Below are positions 32,403 through 40,743 of a stretch of 64,000 nt of DNA, in pieces. Numbering within the stretch: the stretch's first letter is position 1; each line of letters opens with the position of its first letter. The translations under genes were made by a program, and so were the position numbers. The DNA is from Chryseobacterium cupriresistens (GTDB lineage: Bacteria > Bacteroidota > Bacteroidia > Flavobacteriales > Weeksellaceae): NCBI RefSeq assembly GCF_046614675.1, contig NZ_JBKKJT010000011.1, forward strand, positions 1-64,000, written 5' to 3'. The notes under the pieces were generated by a model. That model made no database searches. It had not been told where the DNA came from and worked only from the letters and a program-made list of their open reading frames with translations.

Positions 32403-33893
32403 TTATAATTTACCCATAAATACTTTGAAGATGTCACTTCCAAAGATCAGTAACATCAATCCTAACAGGAAGATAACTCCAATCATCTGTGCGTTTTCCA
32501 AAACTTTCTGAGGAACAGGTTTTCCTACAATAATTTCATATAAAGTAAATAAAACGTGTCCACCATCAAGTCCCGGAATCGGAATAAGGTTCAGGAATGC
32601 CAGCCATACGGAGAACATTGCTGTAAAGCTCCAGAAAGCCACCCAGTTGATTTTAACGCTTCCATCCGCATCCTTATCTACAGGCATATTCTTTACAATA
32701 GCAATAGGCCCTCCAACGTTTTTATACCCCTGAACTTTAGAATTGAACATGATTTTGAACTGCTTAACCTGAGTCGTTAATGCTTCAATAGTTCTTGTGA
32801 ATCCTCTTGGAATAGCTTCTCCGAAAGAATACTTTTTATTCGTTACAATATCTTTTGCTATGCTTTTGGTATCAATGGCGATCCCCAGTTTTCCGTTTTT
32901 GTCCACAGAAACTGCCGGTAATGTCTGTACAGCTCCGTTTCTTTCAACATCCACAGAAACTGTTTTTCCTTTATTTTCACTTAAAAGAGTGCTTACTTCA
33001 TCAAAGAATGCCGCTTTCTTTCCGTTGATTCCTACAATTTTATCACCTTTTGCCAGTCCGGATGACTGGGAAGAAGGAGTTGCCAATGAGTCAATAACCA
33101 TAGAAACTCTTGGTGTGATGTATAGTTTTGCTTCTCTCTGCTTAAGAACGTCTGCTACACCGTCTGCATTGACAGGGAAAGTAACTTCCTGTCCGTTTCT
33201 GTTTACGGTAACATGATCTCCCAAAAGGATATTGATGGAAGTATTTTCAAGTCTTTCTGCCGGTTTTCCGTCTACACTAATGATTTTGTCACCATTCTGG
33301 AAACCCATTTTCTTTCCTGCAGAAGTGGCTTCAATACCATTTTTAAATTTTGTAATATCTGTATAAGTTTCTCCGTTGAAGAATGATAAACAGCTGTAGA
33401 TTAACCACGCAAGAAAAAAGTTAACGGTAACTCCCCCCAGCATAATGATAAGTCTCTGCCAGGCTGGTTTTGATCTGAACTCCCAAGGTTCTGCCGGTCT
33501 TTTCATCTGAGCAGTATCCATACTTTCGTCCACCATTCCTGCAATCTTCACGTATCCTCCAAAAGGAAGCCAGCCGATTCCGTATTTTGTTTGCTCAGGG
33601 TGTTTTCTCCAGTCGTTGTCCGGAAGTTTTGATATATCGATAGGAACTTCTTCCTTCTTTCCGTTCACTTCTATTACTTCAGAATCCGGTAAGTTTTTTG
33701 ATAAAAATTTATACTGCCATTTTCCGTTGATTTTCTTCATGGAGAATATGGAGAAGTAAGGATCAAAAAACAGGAAAAACTTCTCTGCTCTGGTCTTGAA
33801 CCATATTGCCGGTAAAAAATGCCCAAGCTCATGAAGAAGCACAAGTATAGAGATGCTCAGAATGAACTGAAAAAGTTTGATTGCTATTTCCAT
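32403..33893 (-). CDS. rseP: RIP metalloprotease RseP (site-2 protease, M50)
   Basis: A 496-residue intramembrane zinc protease. The zinc motif HELGH is at 21-25 in the first membrane helix (FILSISILVLLHELGHFLP), and the third ligand is in NLIPIPGLDGGHVLF near the C-terminus. Two PDZ domains lie between (FQNGDKIISVDGKPAERLEN, about 200, and GLAKGDKIVGINGKKAAFFD, about 285), followed by two C-terminal helices. In other bacteria it cleaves anti-sigma factors and leftover signal peptides within the inner membrane. No rseA, sigma-E or dxr/bam gene is adjacent. A full promoter (TTTG, 19 bp, TACCTTTG) lies just upstream. Length is typical. Confidence 0.94.
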   Translation of the reverse strand: MEIAIKLFQFILSISILVLLHELGHFLPAIWFKTRAEKFFLFFDPYFSIFSMKKINGKWQYKFLSKNLPDSEVIEVNGKKEEVPIDISKLPDNDWRKHPEQTKYGIGWLPFGGYVKIAGMVDESMDTAQMKRPAEPWEFRSKPAWQRLIIMLGGVTVNFFLAWLIYSCLSFFNGETYTDITKFKNGIEATSAGKKMGFQNGDKIISVDGKPAERLENTSINILLGDHVTVNRNGQEVTFPVNADGVADVLKQREAKLYITPRVSMVIDSLATPSSQSSGLAKGDKIVGINGKKAAFFDEVSTLLSENKGKTVSVDVERNGAVQTLPAVSVDKNGKLGIAIDTKSIAKDIVTNKKYSFGEAIPRGFTRTIEALTTQVKQFKIMFNSKVQGYKNVGGPIAIVKNMPVDKDADGSVKINWVAFWSFTAMFSVWLAFLNLIPIPGLDGGHVLFTLYEIIVGKPVPQKVLENAQMIGVIFLLGLMLLIFGSDIFKVFMGKL

Positions 33894-33917
33894 TAATAAA
33901 TTTTAGATTTTAATTTG

Positions 33918-33948
33918 CAAAGGTAACAATTATCAAAACTATGCCAAA
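33918..33948 (-). promoter_or_regulatory. Complete Bacteroidota-type promoter of rseP
   Basis: On the minus strand: TTTG (33945-33948), a 19-bp spacer, then TACCTTTG (33918-33925). The ATG follows 24 nt later. This is the cleanest -33/-7 pair in the window. Confidence 0.7.
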
Positions 33949-33950
33949 TA

Positions 33951-33977
33951 AAAAAGCTCCCCGAAACGAGAAGCTTT
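33951..33977 (-). terminator. Terminator of the DUF6646 gene
   Basis: On the minus strand AAAGCTTCTC / GGGGAGCTTT (two G-U pairs) with a GTTTC loop and a T run. It ends directly before the rseP promoter, insulating the two genes. Confidence 0.8.
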
Positions 33978-33999
33978 GTCATATTTAAAGACGATTTGA

Positions 34000-34440
34000 T
34001 TATAAATTGAAAGAAACGCCAAGACTGCCATTGTTGCCTACTTCTGCAAAAACCCCAATTTTCTCTGTGAAGAAATAACGGGCTCCGATGTGAGCGCCTA
34101 CTCCAAAGTCTCTTCCAAGCACTCCAAGGTCTACACCAGGATAAATGTCCCATTTTGAAGGAAGATTCAGGGCTTCCTGCAAATGAAAGTTCAGTCTTCC
34201 GAAAACAAAAACACGATTATCCTTATCGTTGTCTTTGTAATTGTCAAAATACCCATTGATCCCGGCACCCACTGAAATAAGTTTGTTGAGTCCATAGTCG
34301 TAAGTTCCCGTAATTCCGGTTCCATATCCCCAGGCGCTCAGCCCCAGTTGTATTTTCTGATCTCCCTTTCCTGTCCAGGCCTGAGCATTAGCCATAGCAC
34401 CAAAAAAGAAGATCGCCACCATAAAAAACAATTTCTTCAT
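34000..34440 (-). CDS. DUF6646-type small outer-membrane beta-barrel protein
   Basis: A 146-residue precursor with signal peptide MKKLFFMVAIFFFGAMANA. The mature part alternates polar and aromatic/Gly residues (KIQLGLSAWGYGTGITGTYD, LISVGAGINGYFDNYKDND, VFGRLNFHLQ, GAHIGARYFFTEKIGVFAEV), as expected for an eight-strand barrel. The DUF6646 label is from recall of flavobacterial proteins of this length. It has its own terminator. An overlapping frame at 33893-34153 is a shadow. Function unknown; a structural outer-membrane role is inferred. Confidence 0.75.
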   Translation of the reverse strand: MKKLFFMVAIFFFGAMANAQAWTGKGDQKIQLGLSAWGYGTGITGTYDYGLNKLISVGAGINGYFDNYKDNDKDNRVFVFGRLNFHLQEALNLPSKWDIYPGVDLGVLGRDFGVGAHIGARYFFTEKIGVFAEVGNNGSLGVSFNL

Positions 34441-34660
34441 AAATTTTTAATTTTAAGGATAATAATAAAAAATATTTCTATCAAAAATGAAACCGAAAGA
34501 ACGGCAATAGTATAAAAATGGTTGACTTTAATACATTATTAAGAAATAGTGCCCGATTTTTGTGTGGAAAACTACTTTTTCAACCATTTAATTCTCCTTT
34601 TGTAAAGATAAAAGCTGTATTTTTATACTTCATATTTGAAATAATTTAAAAGAATAAAAG

Positions 34661-35413
34661 ATGAAAGTTGCAGGGCTAAATTTAGATATCATCTGGAAAA
34701 ATAAAACTGAGAATTTTGCACGGATAGAAAGTGAACTGCTGAATGTGGAGGCAGATCTGTTTCTTCTTCCTGAAATGTTTTCAACAGGTTTCTGTATGGA
34801 TGCTTCCGAAGTATCAGACAGGAATAATGAATCGCTGGAATTTTTGAAAAAAATCTCAAAAGAGAAAAATGCTGCGTTTTGCGGAAGTGCTCCGGTAGAA
34901 CAGGACGGCAATTTTTACAACAGAATGTTCTTTGTAAAACCGGATGACGAAATCTCTTTTTATGATAAAAGACACCTGTTCTCTTTTTCCGGAGAAGATA
35001 AGTTCTACACACCGGGAAAAGAAAGAGTAATCGTTGAATACAAAGGAATACGTTTCCTGCTTCAGGTATGTTATGATCTTCGATTTCCTGTTTTTGCCCG
35101 AAATAATGATGATTATGATGCCATTTTATATGTTGCCAACTGGCCCGAGAAGAGAGTAGGAGCCTGGGAGCATCTGTTGAAAGCCAGAGCTATTGAAAAT
35201 TTATCTTTTGTATTTGGTCTCAACAGAATAGGAACTGATGGAAATGATCTGTTATATCAGGAAAGTTCTCACTGCTTCTTTGGTGATGGAAAAGAAATTT
35301 CTCAGAAACAGGGAAATTTTGTATCTGCAGAACTATACCTGGAGGAATTGAAGGACTTTAGAAAACATTTCCAGTTTTTGAATGACCGTGATTCTTTTTC
35401 TATTGAGTTTTAG
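34661..35413 (+). CDS. Nitrilase-superfamily amidohydrolase (omega-amidase-like)
   Basis: A 250-residue carbon-nitrogen hydrolase with the Glu-Lys-Cys triad: Glu38 in FLLPEMFSTGF, Lys103 in FYDKRHLFSFSGED and the nucleophile Cys137 in LLQVCYDLRFPVF. The ANWPEKRVGAWEHLLKARAI block and SFVFGLNRIGTDG match YafV/NIT2-type omega-amidases, which hydrolyse alpha-keto-glutaramate or -succinamate. That activity removes by-products of glutamine and asparagine transamination in the cytoplasm. The length fits the family. Single gene; the best start is the ATG at 34661, whose first residues MKVAGLNLDI form the family's first strand. Closely related amidases cannot be excluded. Confidence 0.87.
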   Translation: MKVAGLNLDIIWKNKTENFARIESELLNVEADLFLLPEMFSTGFCMDASEVSDRNNESLEFLKKISKEKNAAFCGSAPVEQDGNFYNRMFFVKPDDEISFYDKRHLFSFSGEDKFYTPGKERVIVEYKGIRFLLQVCYDLRFPVFARNNDDYDAILYVANWPEKRVGAWEHLLKARAIENLSFVFGLNRIGTDGNDLLYQESSHCFFGDGKEISQKQGNFVSAELYLEELKDFRKHFQFLNDRDSFSIEF

Positions 35414-35415
35414 AT

Positions 35416-35513
35416 TTTCCCCACAGGTCTCGCAGATCTTCACAGATTTTTAATTTCTATATAAAGAAAAACAAGCGTAATTATCTGTGGAGATCTGTGC
35501 GATCTGCGGAAAT
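35416..35513. repeat. Inverted-repeat intergenic element (ATCTGTG family)
   Basis: The left arm TTTCCCCACAGGTCTCGCAG continues ATCTTCACAGA; the right arm, TCTGTGGAGATCTGTGCGAT then CTGCGGAAA, is nearly its reverse complement. About 30 bp separates the arms. The same 30-nt text occurs once more at 55110-55140. A dispersed flavobacterial repeat is inferred; no gene. Confidence 0.65.
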
Positions 35514-35523
35514 TATAAAAAGC

Positions 35524-35549
35524 AAAAAACTGTGAAAAATCACAGTTTT
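35524..35549 (-). terminator. Terminator of the persulfide operon
   Basis: AAAACTGTG / CACAGTTTT with an AAAAAT loop, overlapping the thioredoxin stop codon; followed on the minus strand by a T run. Confidence 0.85.
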
Positions 35550-35847
35550 AAGTGTATTGTTGTAAAAGTTGGGTGAGGGTATTCACATCATGAACACCAC
35601 TTTCTTTCCATAGCATTTCTCCTTTTTTGAAAATGGCCAGTGTAGGAACCCCGCGCACACCGTATTGAGCGGCCAATGCGGGATATTGATCTACATCTAC
35701 TTTTATAATTCTTGCTCCTTCGCCAATATTTTCTTTTACTGTATTTAATACCGAAGACTGTACTTTACAAGGCTGGCACCATGTTGCGAAAAAATCTATC
35801 AGAACAGGTCTTTCGGAATCTATAATTTCCTGAAATTTTTGTGACAT
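35548..35847 (-). CDS. Thioredoxin-family protein
   Basis: A 99-residue single-domain thioredoxin. The redox centre is FFATWCQPCKVQ (WCQPC, about 22-26), with a Gln in place of the usual Gly, and the cis-Pro loop is GVRGVPTLAIF. No signal peptide, so it acts in the cytoplasm. It is the last gene of a three-gene operon, 11 nt after a rhodanese lipoprotein and downstream of a persulfide-dioxygenase/rhodanese fusion, which suggests that it reduces persulfides or protein disulfides formed during sulfur handling. It is not necessarily the main cellular TrxA. Confidence 0.9.
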   Translation of the reverse strand: MSQKFQEIIDSERPVLIDFFATWCQPCKVQSSVLNTVKENIGEGARIIKVDVDQYPALAAQYGVRGVPTLAIFKKGEMLWKESGVHDVNTLTQLLQQYT

Positions 35848-35858
35848 ATTGGGTTGTA

Positions 35859-36236
35859 TTAGTTTGCTTTTTTGTTTGTTTCGTCCTGAATTGCTTTTAC
35901 ATTTTTCCAGGTTGTACCATTATAAGCCTCCACACCATTTTTCTTCAGAATTTCCATTGCCTGATCTGCCTGAATTCCTTTATTGCAAAATACAACAACT
36001 TTTTTTCCTTTTAAAGTTTCTATGTTGTTTTGAATCTCTGCCAACGGAATATTGATTGCATTTTTTGCTGTTCCTGCAGCATACTGCTCCGGAATCCTAA
36101 CATCTACCAGTGTTACCTCAGGACTGTTGACTACTTCTTTAATGCTTGCAGTAGGAATTGCTGTTGTAGGTGATGTCTTACAGCTACTTAGCATAAAAGC
36201 TAACACTAAAATTAATCCGGAAAACTGAATTTTCAT
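35859..36236 (-). CDS. Rhodanese-domain lipoprotein
   Basis: A 125-residue precursor with lipobox MLSSC (Cys19), so it is anchored to a membrane on the periplasmic side. One rhodanese domain fills the rest: TLVDVRIPEQYAAGTAKNAI then NIPLAEIQNN and the active-site loop VVVFCNKGIQAD, with Cys84 as sulfur carrier. The gene starts 4 nt after the fusion gene and precedes thioredoxin by 11 nt. It probably passes sulfane sulfur in the periplasm, complementing the cytoplasmic fusion protein; the sulfur acceptor is unknown. Confidence 0.87.
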   Translation of the reverse strand: MKIQFSGLILVLAFMLSSCKTSPTTAIPTASIKEVVNSPEVTLVDVRIPEQYAAGTAKNAINIPLAEIQNNIETLKGKKVVVFCNKGIQADQAMEILKKNGVEAYNGTTWKNVKAIQDETNKKAN

Positions 36237-36240
36237 GATC

Positions 36241-37650
36241 TTACAGGGTCTTAGATTGGCATACGAAATCGGTAGTTGGCAGTCTTTCCGTTTTTTTAAT
36301 TCCGTTAAAACCGCCTTCTATTTCGGTAAAATTCCTGATTCCGTGTGAGTTAAGTATACTTGCTGCAATCATGCTTCTGTATCCGCCGGCACAGTGAAGA
36401 AAGAAATGTTCAGAATCATCAATAGTACGTGCCCAGTCGCTGATGGTATCCAACGGTTTGTTGTATGCATTGGCAATATGCTCTGCAGAATACTCAGTCA
36501 GTTTTCTTACATCAATTATGGTAGCATCTTCTGTAAACTGCTCTGCAAATTCAGACGGAGTAATTCTTTTGATTTCATCCGTTTCCTTGCCTGCATTTTT
36601 CCATGCTTCAAAACTTCCGTTAAGGTATCCGATCACATTATCAAAGCCTACTCTGCTTAGTCTGGTGATCACTTCCTCTTCAGTCCCTTCATCCGTAATT
36701 AATAATAAAGGGTGTTTTACATCTACAATAAGAGTTCCTACCCATGGGGCGAAATCTCCTTTCAGTCCTATATTGATAGAGTTGGGGACAAATCCTTTAT
36801 GGAAGTCCGCAGCTCCTCTTGTATCTAAAATTAATGCTCCTGTTTCTTCCGCCAAAGCTTCAAAGTCCTCCGCTTCAACAGGCTGTAGTCCTTTGTTCAT
36901 TACAACATCAAGACTTTCATAGCCACCTTTATTTAAAGCGACATTCATTCCGAAGTATTTCGGTGGAGCTGTTAAACCATCCAGAACTTCTCTGATGAAA
37001 GACTCTTTGTCCGGTTGGTTAAGAGCATAATTGGTTTTTTTCTGGTTCCCCAGAATATCAACAGTTTCCTTCTGCATATTCTTTCCACAGGCAGAACCAG
37101 CGCCGTGAGCCGGATAAACAGTGATGCTGTCATCCAATGGCATGATTTTGCTCTGAAGACTGTCATATAGAATTCCCGCAAGATCCTCCTGGGTAAGATT
37201 AGTCGCCTTTTGGGCAAGATCCGGTCTTCCTACATCTCCAAGAAACAATGTATCACCTGTGAAAATTGCCGTTTCAACACCATTTTCGTCTATTAAAAGG
37301 TAAGTACTACTTTCCATGGTGTGTCCCGGTGTGTGCAGTACCTTTATTTTCACTTTTCCTATCTCAAAAATCTGATTATCTTCAGCAATAATAGCGTCAA
37401 ATTCCGGAACAGCAGTAGGTCCGTATACAATCGGAGCACCTGTTTTCTTGCTTAAATCCAAATGTCCGGATACGAAATCAGCATGGAAATGAGTTTCAAA
37501 AATATATTTTAAAGTGACATTATCTTTTTCCAGGCGATCCAGATAGGGTTTTACTTCTCTTAAAGGATCAATAATGACAGCTTCATTCTCTGATACAATA
37601 TAATAGGCACCCTGAGCCAGACAGCCCGTATATATTTGTTCAATTTTCAT
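36241..37650 (-). CDS. Persulfide dioxygenase-like metallo-beta-lactamase fused to two rhodanese domains
   Basis: A 469-residue cytoplasmic protein. Residues 1-230 are an MBL-fold domain with THFHADFVSGH (His54, His56, Asp58, His63), the metal ligand His110 in HTPGHTMES, Asp133 in FTGDTLFLGDVGRPD and His182. This is the ETHE1/PDO type, which oxidises glutathione- or other persulfides to sulfite. Residues about 245-355 are a rhodanese domain without the loop Cys (LLLITDEGTEEE), and about 362-455 a second one with Cys420 in FFLHCAGGYRSM. The active/inactive pairing is a recognised arrangement. First gene of the operon with the rhodanese lipoprotein and thioredoxin. Confidence 0.9.
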   Translation of the reverse strand: MKIEQIYTGCLAQGAYYIVSENEAVIIDPLREVKPYLDRLEKDNVTLKYIFETHFHADFVSGHLDLSKKTGAPIVYGPTAVPEFDAIIAEDNQIFEIGKVKIKVLHTPGHTMESSTYLLIDENGVETAIFTGDTLFLGDVGRPDLAQKATNLTQEDLAGILYDSLQSKIMPLDDSITVYPAHGAGSACGKNMQKETVDILGNQKKTNYALNQPDKESFIREVLDGLTAPPKYFGMNVALNKGGYESLDVVMNKGLQPVEAEDFEALAEETGALILDTRGAADFHKGFVPNSINIGLKGDFAPWVGTLIVDVKHPLLLITDEGTEEEVITRLSRVGFDNVIGYLNGSFEAWKNAGKETDEIKRITPSEFAEQFTEDATIIDVRKLTEYSAEHIANAYNKPLDTISDWARTIDDSEHFFLHCAGGYRSMIAASILNSHGIRNFTEIEGGFNGIKKTERLPTTDFVCQSKTL

Positions 37651-37865
37651 TGGGTCTTTTTTTTAATGAGTTAAAGATACAAAGTATTAGATCAATTCTA
37701 AATGAAATGTTAAATTCCATTGATAGTTTCTTTCAATACTTTGTTAAACATATGTTTAGTATGTGTCGTTTTTTTAGCAAAAAGGATGCCTTACATAATG
37801 TCAATTGGCAAATGCTGTTTTATATCATGTCCTGCTTCTGGAACAATGTCTTTAAAGCATTCATT

Positions 37866-38927
37866 TTACTCTATCTGATAATATATTTTGTACAGAATTT
37901 CATTGGTGTTTTCTGTAATGTTCTTCTCTGTTTTGAATTGGAGATATTCCTCTTTATTAGCTTCTCCTTCATCATAACGGATCAGTCTTTTGTACTTGTC
38001 ATAGAGGTAATCTTTAATTTTTCCGTTGTCTGCTAATCTAATTATCTCACCAAAATATTTTTTAGTGTCTTCGTGCATCGGCCACTTTGTTTCATGAGTT
38101 TTATAGAATTCTATCATTTTGTCTATGGCATATACTTCAGACTCGATATTCATATCATTGAAGCCTGTCAGAAGTTCTTTTTTATCTGCATTTTCTCCCA
38201 GCCATTTTGTTTTTGCATACACCGAAGCAAGCACAGCATTAGTCATCATGGAATCTCTTTTGATAACAGGAGATAAGATGATATCCGGAGTATGGCTAAT
38301 AGGAAGAGTTTTTTTAGCAGCGATATCCAATACACCAAAATAGGTCTCAGCTTTGTTTTTGAGTTCAGACAGTTGATCACGGGTCATTTCATCGCTTGAT
38401 CCTCGGATTTTAAAGCCCCATCCTCCACATTCATAAATAGAAAGGAGTGACTTCTTATCAGTATATTTTACACCTTTGAAAAAATCACGTTCACCCATTG
38501 AATGATCAAAAATTGAATAGATATAGTTTACTTTTACCTTATCATTGGATATATTTCCAAACATAGGTTTTAAGTCTACACTTTTATTGGAATTCTGATT
38601 CAGAACCGTTTCATATATGGAAAATTCATCTCTCAAAAGCTGGTTGTCAACTAATTTTTTAGGATAAATATATAAGGTCAGGACCGTTTTACTTTTTTTA
38701 CGGTGTTGTTGTACATAGCTTACCACAATGTGCTTATTCTGTAGATCATAAGATACTATTTCTTCTCTTTGAAAGCCAGACCATAAAACTGGGAAAACGG
38801 CTGATGTCGGCAAGTGGGTGTAATCGCCTTTAATCTGTAAATTAACAGGGCCATTTCTTTTCTGAGCAAGAAACAAGGTGGAGGAAAAAGCAAAAATAAC
38901 GAGTAGAATTTTTTTTAATGACATCAT
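37866..38927 (-). CDS. Secreted protein of unknown function
   Basis: A 353-residue precursor when started at ATG 38927 (MMSLKKILLVIFAFSSTLFL with cleavage after LAQ). An upstream in-frame start at 38951 is less likely. The body is mixed alpha/beta: SYDLQNKHIVVSYVQQHRKK, YIYPKKLVDNQLLRDEFSIY, YECGGWGFKIRGSSDEMTRD and a helical, charged C-terminus (YLYDKYKRLIRYDEGEANKE). I do not recognise the family. Export to the periplasm or beyond is predicted. The 215 bp between it and the persulfide operon hold no gene: a 128-codon plus-strand frame there overlaps this gene and has poor composition. Confidence 0.65.
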   Translation of the reverse strand: MMSLKKILLVIFAFSSTLFLAQKRNGPVNLQIKGDYTHLPTSAVFPVLWSGFQREEIVSYDLQNKHIVVSYVQQHRKKSKTVLTLYIYPKKLVDNQLLRDEFSIYETVLNQNSNKSVDLKPMFGNISNDKVKVNYIYSIFDHSMGERDFFKGVKYTDKKSLLSIYECGGWGFKIRGSSDEMTRDQLSELKNKAETYFGVLDIAAKKTLPISHTPDIILSPVIKRDSMMTNAVLASVYAKTKWLGENADKKELLTGFNDMNIESEVYAIDKMIEFYKTHETKWPMHEDTKKYFGEIIRLADNGKIKDYLYDKYKRLIRYDEGEANKEEYLQFKTEKNITENTNEILYKIYYQIE

Positions 38928-39066
38928 GTGTGGTATATATGTTGTTCTCAAGGCTAAATTAAAAAATAAATTTAGGGAACTTAGAATATAATTTAATCAT
39001 TATATTATTTTATTTACTCAAATTTTTCTAAAAAATTCTATATTTATAAGTTAAAAAAGCGATCAA

Positions 39067-40593
39067 ATGGCAGACAAAACACAATTTATTGAAGAATTAA
39101 ACACGAGATACACTCCAAAAGGAGAGCATATAATATTAGGAAAAGGGATGTTGGATGGAGAAGTTGTTACGGAAGTAAACGTAACCATTCCTCTGAAAAC
39201 GATTAATCGCCACGGTCTTATTGCAGGAGCTACCGGAACCGGTAAGACAAAAACGTTACAGGTGTTTGCAGAACAGCTTTCTCACGCAGGAATTCCGTCT
39301 TTGGTTCTGGATATTAAAGGAGACTTTTCCGGGATTGCAGAAGCAGGACAAATGAATCCCATCATTGAGGAAAGATATGCGAAGACACAGCTTCCATATA
39401 ATCCCCAAGGCTTTCCGGTAGAATTGATGAGCATTTCAGGAGGAAAAGGAGTGAAACTGAGGGCTACTGTTACAGAATTTGGGCCTGTTTTATTAAGCAA
39501 AATCCTTGAATTGAATGATACCCAGCAAAGTATCATGTCTATTGTCTTCAAATATTGTGATGATAAAGGTCTTCCTTTGATTGATCTTAATGACTTGAAG
39601 AAAGTATTGCAGTATGTGACCGATAATGCACAGGGAAAAGCTGAGCTTGCAGCCAATTATGGATCCATTGCATCAGCATCTTTGGGAGCTATTTTAAGAT
39701 CTATTGTAGCTTTGGAGCAGCAGGGCGCAGCAGGATTTTTCGGTGAATTAAGCTTTGACGTTCATGATTTACTGGAAACAAGGGATGGAAAAGGAGTGGT
39801 TAATATTTTAAGAGTCGCAGATATTCAGAATAAACCGCAGCTTTTCTCAACGTTTATGCTTTCGCTTTTTGCTGAAATTTATATGACGTTTCCGGAAGAA
39901 GGAGACAGTGGGAAACCAAAGCTGGTACTATTCATTGATGAAGCCCATCTGATTTTTGATGAAGCTTCCAAAGCGCTTCTTTCACAGATCGAAACAATGG
40001 TGAAATTAATCCGTTCCAAAGGAGTAGGAATTTATTTTATTACCCAGATTCCCGGGGATGTTCCAGAAAATGTTCTTTCCCAATTAGGATTAAAAATACA
40101 GCATGCCTTAAGAGGATTTACCGCAAAAGATAAAAAAGAAATTACCAAAGCAGTAGAAAATTATCCTACCACAGAATATTACGAAGCTTCCAGCCTGATC
40201 CAGAATCTGGGAATTGGAGAAGCATTTGTGACAGCACTGGATGAAAAAGGGATACCAACACCATTAGTGCATACTTACCTGATTTCTCCCGAATCGAGAA
40301 TGGATGTTCTGAGTGAGGCGGAAGTCTCCGATCTTACTTCCAGATCAGCAATGGTAGCAAAATATGAGCAGGCATTAGACAGAGAGTCTGCCTACGAAAT
40401 GCTGACCACCAGAATGGAACAGGCAGCACAAAACCCCACACCTGCACAGAAGGCAAAACCCGTAAAAGAAGAACCCGGAATGTTCGAACAGGTTTTACAG
40501 AGTAAGGCTGGCCGTACCTTTACCTCTACTTTAATGAGGGAAGGAGCAAAAGCTATTCTCGGAATGTTCGGGCTGGGAGGCCGAAGAAGATAA
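39067..40593 (+). CDS. HerA-like ATPase (DUF853 family)
   Basis: A 508-residue P-loop protein. Walker A is GATGTGKTKT (about 54-63), followed by SLVLDIKGDFSGIAEAG; Walker B is LVLFIDEAHLIFDEASK (about 295-311). IYFITQIPGDVPENVLSQLG is the sensor region with a conserved Gln. The C-terminal tail is Pro/Lys-rich and ends in a Gly/Arg patch (GMFGLGGRRR). The family is related to the HerA/FtsK-type translocases and is usually annotated as DUF853 or helicase HerA-like. Its role is not established; no nurA or sir2 partner lies nearby, so an anti-phage HerA system is not indicated. Monocistronic. Confidence 0.87.
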   Translation: MADKTQFIEELNTRYTPKGEHIILGKGMLDGEVVTEVNVTIPLKTINRHGLIAGATGTGKTKTLQVFAEQLSHAGIPSLVLDIKGDFSGIAEAGQMNPIIEERYAKTQLPYNPQGFPVELMSISGGKGVKLRATVTEFGPVLLSKILELNDTQQSIMSIVFKYCDDKGLPLIDLNDLKKVLQYVTDNAQGKAELAANYGSIASASLGAILRSIVALEQQGAAGFFGELSFDVHDLLETRDGKGVVNILRVADIQNKPQLFSTFMLSLFAEIYMTFPEEGDSGKPKLVLFIDEAHLIFDEASKALLSQIETMVKLIRSKGVGIYFITQIPGDVPENVLSQLGLKIQHALRGFTAKDKKEITKAVENYPTTEYYEASSLIQNLGIGEAFVTALDEKGIPTPLVHTYLISPESRMDVLSEAEVSDLTSRSAMVAKYEQALDRESAYEMLTTRMEQAAQNPTPAQKAKPVKEEPGMFEQVLQSKAGRTFTSTLMREGAKAILGMFGLGGRRR

Positions 40594-40743
40594 TTTTGAA
40601 AGCTAACCTGCTGTGTTTTGATATATTTTTTGTTATTTTAGCAGGTTATCTTTACATAACAGTAAAAAACAGAGCCTTATTTTATTGGGGAATAAAAGCA
40701 GGTCTAAATAGTAAACCAGAAAAACAGAAGTTAACACACATTC

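Noticed and set aside
33893..34153. 86-codon frame rich in Trp and Arg
   Set aside because: Overlaps the DUF6646 gene in another frame and the rseP promoter/terminator; no signal peptide or family marks.
36443..36922. 159-codon plus-strand frame
   Set aside because: Antisense to the persulfide dioxygenase fusion, whose motifs are complete.
37650..38036. 128-codon plus-strand frame between the persulfide operon and the unknown secreted protein
   Set aside because: It overlaps the 3' end of the minus-strand gene by 170 bp, has an unusually Phe/Ile/Leu-rich composition expected from the complement of AT-rich DNA, and has no family resemblance.
39067..40593. HerA-based anti-phage system
   Set aside because: The gene is of the DUF853 HerA-like type and has no Sir2, NurA or DUF4297 partner beside it.
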